64,000 nt of DNA. It comes from Chaetorhynchus papuensis. Taxonomy: Eukaryota; Chordata; Aves; Passeriformes; Rhipiduridae. The notes beneath the pieces were generated by a model. That model was not told the origin of the DNA, did no database searches, and saw only the letters and a program-made list of their open reading frames with translations. Below, piece after piece: positions 47,086 through 60,900 of this stretch (positions are counted from its first letter, which is position 1; each line of letters starts with the position of its first letter). The stretch is taken from positions 591,888-655,887 of the forward strand of contig VWYX01000013.1 of assembly GCA_013396525.1 (NCBI GenBank). Direction: 5' to 3'. The position numbers were made by a program, and so were the translations under genes.

Positions 47086-50000
47086 CAACACAATATTTTG
47101 TCTGTCTCACTCTATGTCTTAAAGGACCATAGACTAGACAGCATAAATCCTGCTTTTTCCATCAAATCCACCACTTTCAACAGCTGCATCTCCTTCATTG
47201 TTCCACAGGCTGTGGCAAATCACATACCCATATGTGTGCTCATATATATATAGGTATATGTATAAAGGAAATTTAAGAGAAGTCATGTTTTTGTACCAAG
47301 TGCAATTGAGGAATGTTTACAAATGAAGAGAAGAAACAAAAATAAAGGAGCTTTTTTAAAATAACAATTCTTAATTTCTTTAACTTTTCTGTAGCGATGT
47401 ATACAAATACACACAGTATATAAAAAATTTAAATTCCTTCAGTTGTTATTCTTAAGGTTCTCTGAGTCATATTTATAGAAATTCTTCATTTCACAAACTT
47501 ACCTCGTGCCAAAATGTTATACTCTACATAATCTATGCTAGGATGTGAGGTTTTAAATTTATTTTACTTCTTTGTCCTTACAAGACTGCAATTTTGTATC
47601 AAGTTTGATTTTTTGTCTGGCATTTTTTCTTTCTATGACTACATGGAAAATACATGTGTAAGTATCAATACAATAGCATAACATATTTTTTAAAGCAATG
47701 CAGGAATAAATGAGAGAAGAGTATTTAAGATAAATGAAAACAAAGAAATGTCATCATGTAATACATCTGTCCAGTTCCATGTTAATGTATACAAATGTTT
47801 AATGTATACAAGGACAGCAGTGAGTGGTATCTCCATTTATTTTGGTCCATTGCCATGTTTGTTCAACAGTAGAGAAAAATCACTAAGTAGCAACAGTGAG
47901 GAAGAAAAAAGAAATTTTTAAATACAATTTTTCATGACTTTTTATTGAATTAGTGACTTGGCCATTGTCGTGGAATTGACTAGGCTCCACTAGGACACAA
48001 GCTATTTCACTTCAAAACAACCTGATTGGAATGATTTTTTTTGTTACACTACTTGATGTGACCTTGTGTCCCAATGGATTGTTATGTTCTGTGTGACTGA
48101 CTTCCTCCGCTCTTTTTGTGCACGTGTGCATAGTTAGTGATTCTGTCTATTAGACCAACCAAGTAAACATTGTTTGCCTTTTGGGAGTGGAAATATGACA
48201 CTGCCAGCGGTCTGCGGTTGCTCCCTGTCACTGTCTTTTTGGGGTCATTTTTTTCCTGTTTTGCTTCCTAATGTTTCTTTTGTTTGACGAAGGAAAGAAT
48301 TTTGTTTTCCTGAAATAAGGTGTAATAAGGCAACAGTTTTACAACTTGTTTTAATAATCTGTTTTAATTAGGACCATAGTTACAAAACCTAGATTTTTCT
48401 TCTAGTAATGTTTTTAGCTAATTAGTTAATTTGCTGCATTTTCACGTTCAGTAAAGATGCTGACGGAAACACTTTGCCTATCTTTTTCTTTATATGAATA
48501 CTACATTTTCTTACTAACTATATGTATGCCGTGAGTTTTCTGTGAACCTTAGGAATTTATGTATGTACTTCCTGGCAAGCAATTTTCCACTTGCCAAAGG
48601 TTTCTGGGTTGCTGTGAAACCCTTACTCTGGTCCACATCTTTGTGATCTTAATGCTACAGGAGCACATGAGGCTGCTCTGGTTACTTCTGAATTTCACAG
48701 AAGTGTATCTTAGATTCAAACATTTGTTAAGACAGTTACAGTTCTGCTGTCTGTTAGGTGACAGACACAAAAAGATTAAAATTACTCCTGGCAATGTGCC
48801 ATTGTTCTTTAACCTTAATTAACCTCAAATGTCTTATTAACTTAAGCTTGGATGCTTTGCCCAACATATTTCTTCCTCTTACTTCTCTGCCTCTTCTTGT
48901 TTACCACCCAAATTCTCTGATGGAAAGACAAGGGTAAAAATTACTAAAGAGCTTCTTTGGCTGATTTAATGCACCAGTTTTGTTTATTCCCCTCAGGAAA
49001 AAATGTTTTCTCATGGTCCATTTGTTCATATCTGGCAGCAGTTTCGTGGAGGTGAATGAAATTATTTTGCTTTCTTCTACCATTCTCCTTAATATCTGAT
49101 AATCAATATTTTATTTGAATTTCCTCCCCTTTCCCCTTATCGTCAGGCTTCTCTTCCTCTAGAAGGTGATGAATCTAGTCTTTACTAGTTCATGACAAAT
49201 TTGATTATAAAGCATCATTTAAAGATAAAATAATATTTACAAATGGGGAAGGTAGAAATGCTATATCTAACGAGAGCTTTCTTCCCCCTGCACTCTTGAT
49301 TTTCCTGTTCTCTATTCAGATACTATACCTCAATGCTGTCATAAATCTTCTCCCTGAAATCTAAATCACTCACTCTACCTTTATTTTCTGTCATTTGATT
49401 CAAGGTGATTTCCTGTGGTCTTTATCTGTCCAACTATTCTTCTGTCATTCAATATTCATTTTAAAAAGCTTGTCTTTTCCTCAGTAGCTCTCATGTGTGT
49501 TTGTTAATGTGACACATTTCTGTAAATCAGCTCAATTCATTATTAATTACATTATTGTTCATGAAGTGAAAGCTTCTTTATTGCTATCCTACTGTTTATA
49601 TATTTCAGAAGGCTGCCGACGATTAAAACATAATCACTCTATATTGCAATGAAATCCTATTTAAAAGGGTAGTTTTCAAAAAACACAGAATAGTCATAGA
49701 TCTTTTAAAAAAAGATAAACATTATACTTCTTATTTTACATATGAATACCAAATAATATTGTAAGAAAAAATAAACAAGGAAAAGAAGGGAAAATTTTCA
49801 ATAGCACTGTCTGTTCTTGTGGAGAGAATTCCTGTCAAGCAATATTTGATCAGTTATTTAGATAAAGCTATAACTTTACTCATTAAGAAAGGTCAATTTC
49901 CTTGTTTCCTCTCTCCCATTGTGGGGTATCTTATTTATATTAATCATAGTACATATAGTATTTAAACTACATGCACTGCACATTCATACAAGAAGTAGTT

Positions 50001-50203
50001 TTATTTTTCTATACTTGTAAATATTGATGCACAGAGAAGTCTTGGAGTGTCCCTATAGCATATACAGAACTGTAAAGTGGGCAGTTTGGCTTCCTAAATA
50101 TGTGTTCTTTCTTAAATAAGCTTGCTATTGACCGATTCCTAAACGTTTCTTTGTTTGTTTATTTGTTTTCTTTGTGCTTTTAAACAGTTAAAGCGTTCTG
50201 TCT

Positions 50204-50217
50204 CTGTGTGTGTGTGT
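50204..50217. repeat. Short (TG)n microsatellite
   Basis: Seven TG units. Confidence 0.85.
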
Positions 50218-52162
50218 TTTGAATATTTTTTTATACTAGGGGAGGGAAGTGAAATAAAAATTCTGCATACAAGGAAGTTTTCACAACACTTGGAATTTAA
50301 ATGTAATACTCTTAGATTACACATATGAACACCTTATCAGTAGATTTTCTGTTTGCAAACACTGTGCAAATATATGTTAGGAAATTGGTGTGCTATGCTA
50401 AAATAGACAAAGAAAATTAATTGCCAATTAAAAACAGGGCTATACTTTAAAAATATGGAATAAAAAGCAGACTGATGACAAGATCCATCTTTCTTAAAAC
50501 TAATTTTGTCCCTAAAGCATCAAAATTAGGGTTTTTTCACTCTTTTCAATAAAAACTTTCAAAAAAGAGATATTTCCATTGGAAAACATTCAAATTAAAA
50601 AAAAAATTTCCTTGTATTCACTTGTATTATTTTCAACTAAAATTTGGAATTGTCTTTTCTAGTCACTTTGTGGCTTTTTCCCCCAAAATTATATACTGAA
50701 AAAAAGGGGTTGCTTTAGACCAATATCAGAACCATTACTGAGAGTGTAAAATTAATGGCCACATCATTAGAATTTGAGTACATTCAATAATTTTTCTAGC
50801 TGACCTGCAGTACACAAAAGAAGAAAACACTGATAAATTACATATCTGAGGAAATTTTTAGTGCTAAGCATGTAGTAATAGGCTTCTGTCCCCATCCATG
50901 AGGTAAAAGCAGAATAGTTCAGCAAGAATTAAATATAAATATTTAGATTTGTGTAAGATGGGAGATTGTTTTTGTGAAAGTTATGAGAGATATATTGATC
51001 ATTTTGCTTCAGGATATGAAATAATTGCCTCTAGAGACTGTTCCATTATCATGGTACAGCAGTATAGGTACATGTTAGGCTTTTCTCTTAGGAGATACCA
51101 GTTAAAGGTCACTGCCTGAAGCAAAGTGACAACTGAAATTGATGGGCCATCATAATTTTCAGTAATGTGCTCTGATTTAGCACAAAAGTGCTATCTGAAG
51201 TGAAGAAAGATCACAGTAATCCATTAATCAGTTATTTTTTATTTTTATCATTTGAGTTCTTTAACCTTACTAAAATAATTCTGGTCCTCAAGTTGGTTTA
51301 TGGACTGAAAGAAAGGAAATGGAGCAATGCAAAATAAAACTGCTAAATCTAAATCTCTCCAAACTCCTACAGATATATGAACACTTTTATTTGGAATTTC
51401 AATAGTGGTAAAGTCAAGGGATTGCCTTAAAAGAAAACACATTATCCACTGCTTTGCATAAATTCCCACTGTCCCCTTAAGAGAAGAACTGCTTTTTGTC
51501 TGCTGAGGCAGATGTAAGGCAGCTCTGCATGTGATCCGTAGCTTGAGAGGAAATAATCTGTCTTTTCTCTCTGCTCATGGAGAAGACTTTGATTTTGCTT
51601 CTCGAAAATGGTCTTGCACTGTACCTGCACTGAAATTCCCAACACCCAGGCAGATTGGTCTTCTGGTCTTCATAATTCCTAGTTCTCATAACAATGGCAG
51701 AAAGATGACCCAGGACAAATAGTAATGGCCAAAGCAAATCTAGTACAAATCACAGCAGTGTACAGTTTATGAATTTTTTAATTTTCATTTTTGAGTGTTT
51801 TGTGATTCATTTTGTGTAGACACATTTTTGTGTAAGAAATGTAATGGATGGCCTTAAAGGAATTATTTATTTCCTCATGTAATACCTAGTTCCTACTTAT
51901 TAGCAACACTACTATTATCACTATTTTACCTTTCTTCCCCTGTATCTTAACCCCCAGCATTCATGTTCAGAGAGTTACATGAAAATGAAGAGTGGAATTG
52001 CCAGGTTGATTAGATTTGACAGGGAGAAAGACAATGAAATTGGATTTTTTTATAACCTATATTTGGTATAGTTATAGCAGTAGTGGTACTCCATTGAGTC
52101 TTTTTCACCATCCCGTCAAATTTTGCATGCATAAATATATATTAATGGCATTAAAGACTATT

Positions 52163-52204
52163 AATATAGGAACTAAATAACTAAATATAGGAACTAACTC
52201 CTAA
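52163..52204. repeat. 21-bp tandem duplication
   Basis: aatataggaactaa occurs at 52,163-52,176 and again 21 bp later at 52,184-52,197. The remaining 7 bp of the unit differ. Confidence 0.75.
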
Positions 52205-53849
52205 TAATTCAGCATACTTACACTATCTGTAAATAATCCTTGGTTCTAGAAATTTTTATTACAAGTTCATTAATTCCTCATTAAACAGTTATCAGTAGGC
52301 TTATTGATTCTGTAAAGAGAATGTCAATGTCATTTACTCAAAAAAAAGTGTGCAGATATAGTGACAGGATATATTTTAGAATTCAGTACTTCTTATTGAC
52401 TTGTTTTTTGAGAAGGAGCTGCTGATTTATAGACCATTTATAGAACCACCAACAAACATCTGATTTGTTCCGCTTTTGGTGTATTAGAAAATTTTATCAG
52501 TACTGCTCCATTATTTTTTCTTCAAACTAATTAGTGGCTTAAATAACTGAAAAGGGCTGCAGTGCACTTCTGAACCAAAGAATAAGTTTTCTGTTGCTAA
52601 AAGCAGTGGCTGTTTTCTTACTTTTGTTTGATTTTATGTTGGTTTTATGTCCCTGCTCTCTACAGTTTTATGTAAGAGTTGTGCACGGTTTCTAAAGTGT
52701 TGTCCTATATTCTTGTGCCTGCTGGTATATAACTTTAATTTCCATCCACTCAAAACATAAATAAACTCACTGGTTATTATAAATTTACTTTTTAGCAGAA
52801 AAAAATTTAATTGTCCAAATTATTTTTTACGTAAGAATTGTTAAATCCATTTTTTACAGTATTATTTTTCAATTAGGAATCAGAAATTGCTATGGACTGG
52901 ATTTTTCTAAACATACCAAGTGGCGGTATTATTCCATACTTTTAGCAAATTATGAAGAAGTTAGTTAATTGTCAAGTTAATGTTTTCAAAAATAAGAGTT
53001 GAGGAAGTCACATCATTTTCAATTGTTATTAAAATACCCAAGTATGCATGCATTCTTTGAGAAGAATTTGTTTAAACTTTTTACTGTTACCAATAATTTT
53101 GAGTAGTGGTAGAGGAAGGAATGAGGTCAGTCTCTAAAAACTATGTGAAAATTTCTTTTTTTTTTGTAGTCAGTTAGTGACAGAGGTTACAAGAACTCAA
53201 ATGATTTCTTTCCATCTGTTATGAAACTTAGAATGCAAGTATTGACCATAGGTGTATCGAAAATTAGACATGCAATGACACGTTAGAGTCATAGTTTTCT
53301 CTAGAAACATAGATACATTGATTTTTTTAGATTCATAACTTTTTATTATTATTGTTGGGCAGTTTGAATAGAAGTTATTGTTTTGCTGGATTTTCTCTAG
53401 AAGTCTGAAATGTTAGCAGAAAAAAAACCACTACACTGCAACTCTAGAGTGAGTTTATGCTTTCCAACAAATGCTACAGCTTTGTCTCAGGCATTTTTGA
53501 ATACTAGTTCCCTTTTAATTAATTAATTGAGTTTTAATTTCCTTACCTTTTCCAAATAAAAAACCCCAGGGAGCATTTTAAAGAAATTTCATTTACTACA
53601 TTTTCTCTGTTATCAACCCCATTCAGACTGAATAAAAGGCACAGAGAGGAGTTTGGATTTCATTAATTAACACAACCTCAATTACCATTCAACAGAAGCA
53701 GTTTTTTCGACAGTCTTTGCTAAAACACTATTTCAATACTGTTTATGAACCACATTCTCTTTCATGCATCCCTCTTCTCAAATCACAGTTTATTATGAGT
53801 TTATTTGAATGATGTCTTTGGTCTCTGTGTGCACTGGACTGTCATGCCT

Positions 53850-53915
53850 TGTCTTGAGCCAGGGACTTGGATAAGGTGACCTTCAGATGTCCCTTCCAAC
53901 AGTAACCATTGATAG
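53850..53915 (+). mobile_element. Worn CR1 3' tail
   Basis: 'gagccagggacttggataaggtgaccttcagatgtcccttccaac' corresponds to the CR1 tail 'gggcttggactagatgacctccagaggtcccttccaacc'. No terminal octamer repeat survives. The upstream limit is uncertain. Confidence 0.75.
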
Positions 53916-54888
53916 TCAGGGTAAGGCAGTAAGGGAGAAGTTGGCACCTTCTACTGGAATTCGCACATTTATAGACATTTACTTCATTTATATGAATGAA
54001 TACTCTTTACTTACTATTTAGTTAGATTGTGGGTGCATCCTTCCTTGCACATGTATTACAAACAGCTTTATGCTGCTTCCATGTCACCTGAAAAATTTGG
54101 GATGAGTATTTGGGATCCAGGCTGTTGCAAAAGAGTGCCATAACTTTGGGGTTTAAGTTTATGATATCCTCTGATAAGTGTTATTAACTTCAAATCAATA
54201 TTCAAAGTGCATGGCACATTAATTTACAGTGATCCAAATGAATGATGCAATTTAAATGTTTTTGCAAAATACATAGATAGATAAAACAGTTAATCTAGTT
54301 GTCTGAAGAGCAAATGGGAGAGTCTTCTGTCCTCGTGTCTGTGGAGACACTCGCTAGATATGCCTTCCTGATTCGTTGCCAGGAATTTAGTCTTACTACA
54401 CATTTTGTATCTCAGGTTACAGACTGAGAGTAGGGGCTCTCTTGTTTGGAATATAGCCACTTAAGGAATCCTTCAGGACTGCAATCAGCTTGAACCCACT
54501 TTGCTCATTTCCCTCTTCTCTTGCTAAAGCACATGTTCACTTCCAATTCCTTCAGAAAATAGCCTTGCAGTCTGCTTTTTAAGATACAACAGTTAGTTTG
54601 CCAGACTTATTTCACCTTTTGTACTTCATGTATCAATTTGACTTAACAGCAGGTTAAACTTCACACTAAACTGAATGCTTGTAGCTTTTAAATGTCTCCA
54701 TCTACTGACCCGTATATTTCTTACCTATCTGTACTTCAGCAAGTATGCCTACTGAAGTATCTAATTTTGATTAATACCAGTAATTCATTATGACTGAAAC
54801 TGGTTATGATGGCCTCCAGGGGAAAATGGTTAGCATCTTATGAGGTATTATATTCCAAAAATTCATCATTTATAGGCATTAACTTCAC
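53916..54888. other. AT-rich unannotated sequence
   Basis: I see no gene or recognisable repeat. Confidence 0.55.
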
Positions 54889-54978
54889 CATTTAGCAAGG
54901 CAATGAATTCAGATTGTTTGACTAGATGGCCATTTGCAACAGCAGAGATGTATTGGTGTTTAAAAGGCTTTGGGACCT
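54889..54978 (-). other. Candidate internal coding exon (minus strand), unknown protein
   Basis: A 90-bp segment on the minus strand follows a near-ideal acceptor: a long pyrimidine tract, then tcatgttttcttttccag|AG. It ends at AAATG|GTGAAG, a usable donor of moderate strength. Both ends are phase 1, so skipping or inserting it keeps frame. The 29 complete codons have natural composition and read VPKPFKHQYISAVANGHL, then VKQSEFIALLN. The surrounding 65-codon ORF gets its N-terminal hydrophobic stretch by reading through the pyrimidine tract, so that is not a signal peptide. I do not recognise the protein and no other exon of the same gene is certain in the window; 10,513-10,688 on the same strand has a compatible phase. 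Confidence 0.38.
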
Positions 54979-57900
54979 CTGGAAAAGAAAACATGAGGCA
55001 GATTAAAAAAATATTAATTCCAAGTAATAACATCAGAGTTAGAAAAACCATAAACATTTGCATTAGGAATCAAGAAAGGGAATGGAAAAAGTAAAAAAAA
55101 AACCTATTTGGATGATTTACAAAAATAGTTGCTTTGCCATGCTCTGAGGCTGGGCAGTTCTGAGGCATGGCAGATGCATGGAAGGTGCAACATCTGAATT
55201 TTTTGAAATACAGCATGCTTTATTTGAGAAGACAAAAGCCATCAGTGGCACAGTGAAAATTCGTCGAAATAGAAATACTAGTTTATGAACACTAGCAAAT
55301 AAGTATCTGTGTTCACATGCACACTGAAGAACAAAACTCACCAAGAAATCAGAAAATCAAATGGACTGCAGAAGTCCACAAACTGTGAGCATTCTTAGTT
55401 CTCTTCTGGGTAAGAAGTATTTCAATCTGATTACACCTAACTTCATTGTTTTACCCACTGGCTTTCATGCACTAATTTTTAAAAGTCACCTAGCAATTTG
55501 GTTCCTTCAGCCTTCATTTTTACTAACTTTTAATTTTGGAGGCATTTTTGCACCTTATCATGCTCATACAATAATGCAGTATCTGACAAACATAGACATG
55601 CACTTGAGCCAGTTGCAGTAAGGTGCTATTTAAAAATATTATATAATTAAATATTTTGAAATATTAAAAACTTTTTTAAAGTCTTGAAATTCAGCAATAA
55701 TCCTGAAGCAGGCTAGAATCATCAGGAAATATCAGTGCTGATAGACTGACAGATGCTTCAGACTACAGTTGAACCAATTTCATAGATTTTTACTGCCATG
55801 TGCATATGACATGTATGACATGATGGTATTTTTCCTTTCAGAGTAGTCCCCTCTGTTGCAATTTCTGTACCCCTGGCTCAGAATGTTTCATAAGTCTACT
55901 TGAACGTATTCACACACAAAGGAAAAATGATTGGGGTGCCTGAAAGTTTTTCTATTCTTAAAAGCAGCTTTTCTTTCAAGTATTTTGCAAAAACAGCAAC
56001 AACTGAGAACACCCACTCTTTCCTTTATTCTCACTCAGGTTTTGAACAAAGGCAGGATAGTCTATTCATGGAATCTATCAAACAAACCTGTTGTTCTTAC
56101 TGCGCTCAGCCACAGATATTTAGAAAAAGAGGAAAAGAATAGAACAACTTTCCTCAGCTTCCAGAAATCTACAGCTTAGGGAAAATTTAGAGCTAGAAGT
56201 TGCATGTTTGAATTTACTAGTCCTTCATCAGTTTTTCTTCTATTACTTTGCCCATGTAAGATTACATATCCTTAGTGTTTTCCATGCTGAGTCATGCACA
56301 TTTGGAGTGTAGCAGTGGAAGTTGTTTTCAATCTCATTGTTTTTGTTGGCCTACTTTTAGTATTTGTGTTGTAGTTACAGTTTCAGTTCCTGGTTTAGTG
56401 CACATTTATAAGATACTGTACTTTTTATTTTGAAGTAAAAGGGTAGCAAGAAAAACTGTTAGCATCCAGCAACCACACCTTGATGCATTATAGCCCCCCG
56501 AGTCTTGGTATGGTGCATTAATTTTTCAGTTTGTAATTTGCCAGATGCATTTAATGGAACCAATTTTCATTACATCTGTTCTATGGTTCAAAGAGCTCTT
56601 TTAGTTGCCAAAGGGAGCCAGCTTCACACAGAATCAGAGAGGGTGCTAATGCACTGTATCTTGAAGTATTCGATAACTAGGGATGGTTTTATAGCGAACA
56701 GATTATTTTTTAGAGAGGCAAATTCTATGTTCCTGACTTCCAATATTAGAGTTCAAATTTAAACTGCTTAAGTCTCTTCCTCAAGAACCATATATTGATT
56801 TTCATGTAATTTTCTTCATAATTCTCTCAGATTACTTATCTTTTTAAGCAATTATATATTTCTGTTTATTGGTAAAAGAAGACATAGTTATACATAAGTA
56901 AATACTAGTTTCAAACCAAGAATAGCTTAGTAAAGCTTTCTCATGGAACACTAAAAGATGTGAGGAATAACTTTTTGTAATTTTCATCTCTACGACAAGA
57001 TGGTTTATTATACTGAAACAAACTCACATTACCAGGATAACTGTACACGTTGTGCATAATTTTAATCTTCATAAAATGTGTAACATTTGTATGGTATTAA
57101 ATTCAAGATTTCACTTGACAGTAACTTTCGATGAAAAGGTTTTTCCTCATGGGCTGAAGAAAATTTGAAATGTTCTACTATACTTTGAAGTTCTAAAGCA
57201 TCAGCCATATGAGAATTATAAAGCATTAATCCTGAAGAGTTTCCAACTGACAGTCATGAAATAGCATACCTGTGTGAAAAGTGACTCAGTTTTACTTCCT
57301 CAGGCAATACTTTCCTTTTTTTCTGCTACTTCAGAAATATCATGCATCATGTCGTAGTGAGAAGATGGACTTGGAATGACTGAATCTTTTTGAAATTACT
57401 GAAGTCTACAGTATCAATGTGTTTATCTAAGACATTTCAATGACATTTTAAGAAGTTGTTTATACTAGGAGTTTTATTTTAGTTTGATAAGCCATGTGTG
57501 AAAGTTGTTCCAAAGGAGTAATCAAAAACTTATTTTCACTGTGTTGCTCTAAACAGTTGTTGTTTGTAAAGATAAAATGGTAACAGAAGGAGCAAATCTA
57601 TTAGCAAGAGTTCATATGCAATTTAAGAATATTAAACAACTCCCAGCCACAAGTAAGGTCAATCACAGTCTTGCCACGTGGCCTACATTTAGGTTTTACA
57701 TTGGTCATTTTGTAAAATCCACTTTTTTGGGCTTTGGGCACCAAAGAGATGATTTCTTTCTCTGCCTAAGAGGGAAAAGATAGCCACAACAAGCAGTCCT
57801 CCAAGAATTCTAATCTTTTGTCTTCTCGCATTACATGGAAGCATAGGAAAAGGAATCTTAGCTCTGTTATGCGCTCTGGCAAACAGCAGGACAGTGACGT

Positions 57901-60900
57901 TTCCCCCTTTGCTGTCTGCCCCGGTTTATATTGCATACTAAGCTAATGACCACATTTACATTTTCTTGAGGTAAAAACGAGTCCTTATAGTGGTGGTATT
58001 TTTTGTCACTGAGACTGACTGAAAGGGGAGTTGAATTTGAATTAGCCATTATGAGGTAAAAATGCATGGAAGAAGGAAGGGGCTGAGGGATGAAGGAGGA
58101 TATTCACTCCAGGTCTGCATTTCAACTTCAAGGTTTGGTGTCACAGAATTTATACACCAAGTGGAACACAGAAAGAGCAAGAACAACCTCAGAAGGGAAA
58201 TGAAGAGTTCTCAAGTATGTTCACATTGCGTTAATTTTTATAGAGGAATACTTAATACTCACTTAAATTAAAATTCACAACAAAAGAAGCAGCTGGAGGT
58301 GTCTGTTATCCTGTGCCACAACTGGAGATGTACAAAATAGGAAAGGATTATAAAACATGATTATGTAAAATGAAGCCATCTGGGCTTTTCCGTAAACAAA
58401 TGCATTTTAATTTCCTTTCCACATTACTGTACGTCCTATTTTCATTTCCTAGATATTGGGTTCTTTTATATTTAGATGCATTTGGAATTAGGTGTTTTTA
58501 TGCAATAAGACGTATAGTGTTTCCATTGCAAAGACACAAAAATAGCTGTAGGTGTAAATTTATGATTGAAACTGAAAGAATAAAATGCATTTCAAAATAA
58601 TCCACTTACAGTGAGTAAGCTATAGTCATTTGTAATGCTTTTTTTTTTCCATTTCTTCTACTAAACAGAACATGAGTACTTGGTAACATCAAAATTCTGA
58701 CAACTCATTTTTGCTTGAGATCTAGCTTTGCTACCAAAAAGCTCTCCATACAGAGTTTTTTCCAGTGTTCCACTGTCGGTTTTTTTTTTTTAATTTCCTG
58801 AATGAGAACTGCTTTTGCTTCAGCCATTGAGAAGGTCCTGAGTCAAATTTTCCCTAGAGTACATAACAGCTCATGACAAAAATTAATTTTTAGCCAGAAA
58901 GCAAGAGGTAGCAACTACAGCGGGATGGCCTCTCTCATCCCAACTTTAAAAATGCAACTAGTGAAACAGAAAGCCGATGGACCAGAATTTGCTCATCAGT
59001 ACATTAAAACTGACAGATTTCAGTCCATAGATTCAAATGCACCTAATGTCACATCCTGGGAAAATGTTATTTTAAAGAATAAAAATCCCTCTAAGAATAT
59101 CTCATTAAATCAAATTTCAACATAAAACCCTTTTTTCTCAAAATAATTAGTTAATAGTGTTCAAATTGCATTTAGTCATTTTCCTGTACTTTATGTAAGC
59201 GGGGCTGACCTTTGATACACAACAAGTTTTAAAGTTAAATATTACATTTAATGATACATGAGGTTTTTTAGGAGTCTGGATGAGAAAACATGAAAAGAAT
59301 AGAAAGGTATGGATATTTTCTCTAGGTAGTACTACTTACTGCTAGGAAAATTTAGATGATCCAGATACATAAATAAACTGAGACTAAGAAAATACTCCTA
59401 AGAGACTACTGTGTAAAGCACATGAAACCTTCTTGCTTTCGTTTTACTGTTTTGTCTTTTGTTCTCTTCTGAGTTGGCCTCATGTGTCTCTAGAAATATT
59501 CCTGTTTAATTTCTGAGTGAGAAAAAGTAACATCATCCAGAGCAAACTTCTCTAGTCTTGTGGAGAGCACACCTTGCTCACTGTGCATTTATGATGTGAT
59601 GCCTCCTTATGTGCTTAGGTTACTTTTCCAAATCACATACCTTCTAAATGTACATATCTTTCCAAAATACAATTCTGCCTTCTTTATAGTACAGACTTGG
59701 CCCAATGCTGCTCATGGCTTAGTTCACATACTGAGTTTTCATGGCCTATCTTTTGATTATAATTGACCTCTTGTGATTTAAAAAATGGAACAAGGCTGTT
59801 GTCAAAAAAAAGACAGTGAAAGTTGAAAGAAACAAGTAAAAATAACTTACATGCCTTTCTGATGATGCTAACTAATCAAACACTTCCAATAGTTTTTTAC
59901 TGATGGATACTGTAAATTTAATATCTTTTTATCATTAACTGGACTCAGGGCATAATGAAAAGTACTAGATACAACCAAGTATTCAGGAACTTGCAAGGCA
60001 AACCTGAATTTTAAGTTCTCCTTCCTCTCTTCTGCAGCGATGTAAACTCTTAACACACATCATCATGTTTTATCCTGTGCCTGCCTTTACTTTCTAGCCC
60101 CATCCATTACATTCTCCAATATGTAGATAGCTTTGATGGCAGGGACAGGACTAGGAAAAAGCAGATTTGAGATTTTTAGGCTCTAAATTAAACAGCCAGA
60201 TTATCATATATTGATTATTACACCAGGCTTTTTGTAAATGATGTGAGGAACGAGTGTGGGGGTTGACAGATGAAAGCACTGTTTATCCCCTTTGTGGCAC
60301 ACAACAAGATTTTTCTGGTTTGACCAGTTCACTAGTTTAAAGTCTTTAAGGACTGACCTAAATTCCACGGTTAGTCAAGATAGGTCACAAACTGAGTACT
60401 GATATTTTCAGGACAGGGTATGTTCTAGGTTTGTATAAAAAAAATGCACAACCCATATCTGCATTCGGTAGCATTTTGGCACTTTTGTGTATTCATGGCA
60501 TCTCAAGAAATTTTAGCTGCAATTTTAGAACTAAAATGCACTTATTTCAACTCTCATTTTCAACTCTCTGTTTCACTTTGCCAAAGCTTAATATATTGTC
60601 ATTGTAGAGATTAAAAAAAAATGCTCAAAAGAATATGTTATAGAGTGAAAATACAGCACCTATACTGTACATTTAATAAAAAGAGTCAGATCTGATGTAA
60701 GTTTGTAGAGGAATCAAACCAACATTTTGACTCCAATTCTTTTGGATATGTTAGTGATAAAAAATGTTCATGCTAAGTGGTCCACATATCTATCAGATAT
60801 GATTGTGACAGGAGTATGCTTAAAGAAGGTTCTTTTATTGCTTTTCAGCCCTTTCCCCAGCATTGGTCTTTATTTTCTTCTAAGAAACCGTAATCACTTT

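Larger units (their letters stand above)
35861..53849. other. AT-rich unannotated sequence with scattered simple repeats
   Basis: About 18 kb without a supportable gene. It holds microsatellites at 37,984-38,001, 39,683-39,800 and 50,204-50,217, and short tandem arrays at 39,294-39,336, 47,056-47,085 and 52,163-52,204. Perfect short palindromes lie at 40,727-40,746 and 45,460-45,484. A good acceptor at 43,351 is followed by 'NDASIFDLTHFVDG' but no convincing donor. ORFs reach 106 codons with no recognisable products. Confidence 0.5.

Noticed and set aside
55843..55944. Terminal-exon-like segment (SSPLCCNFCTPGSECF, then TGA)
   Set aside because: The acceptor is good but there is no partner exon, polyA context or known family; kept only as a note.
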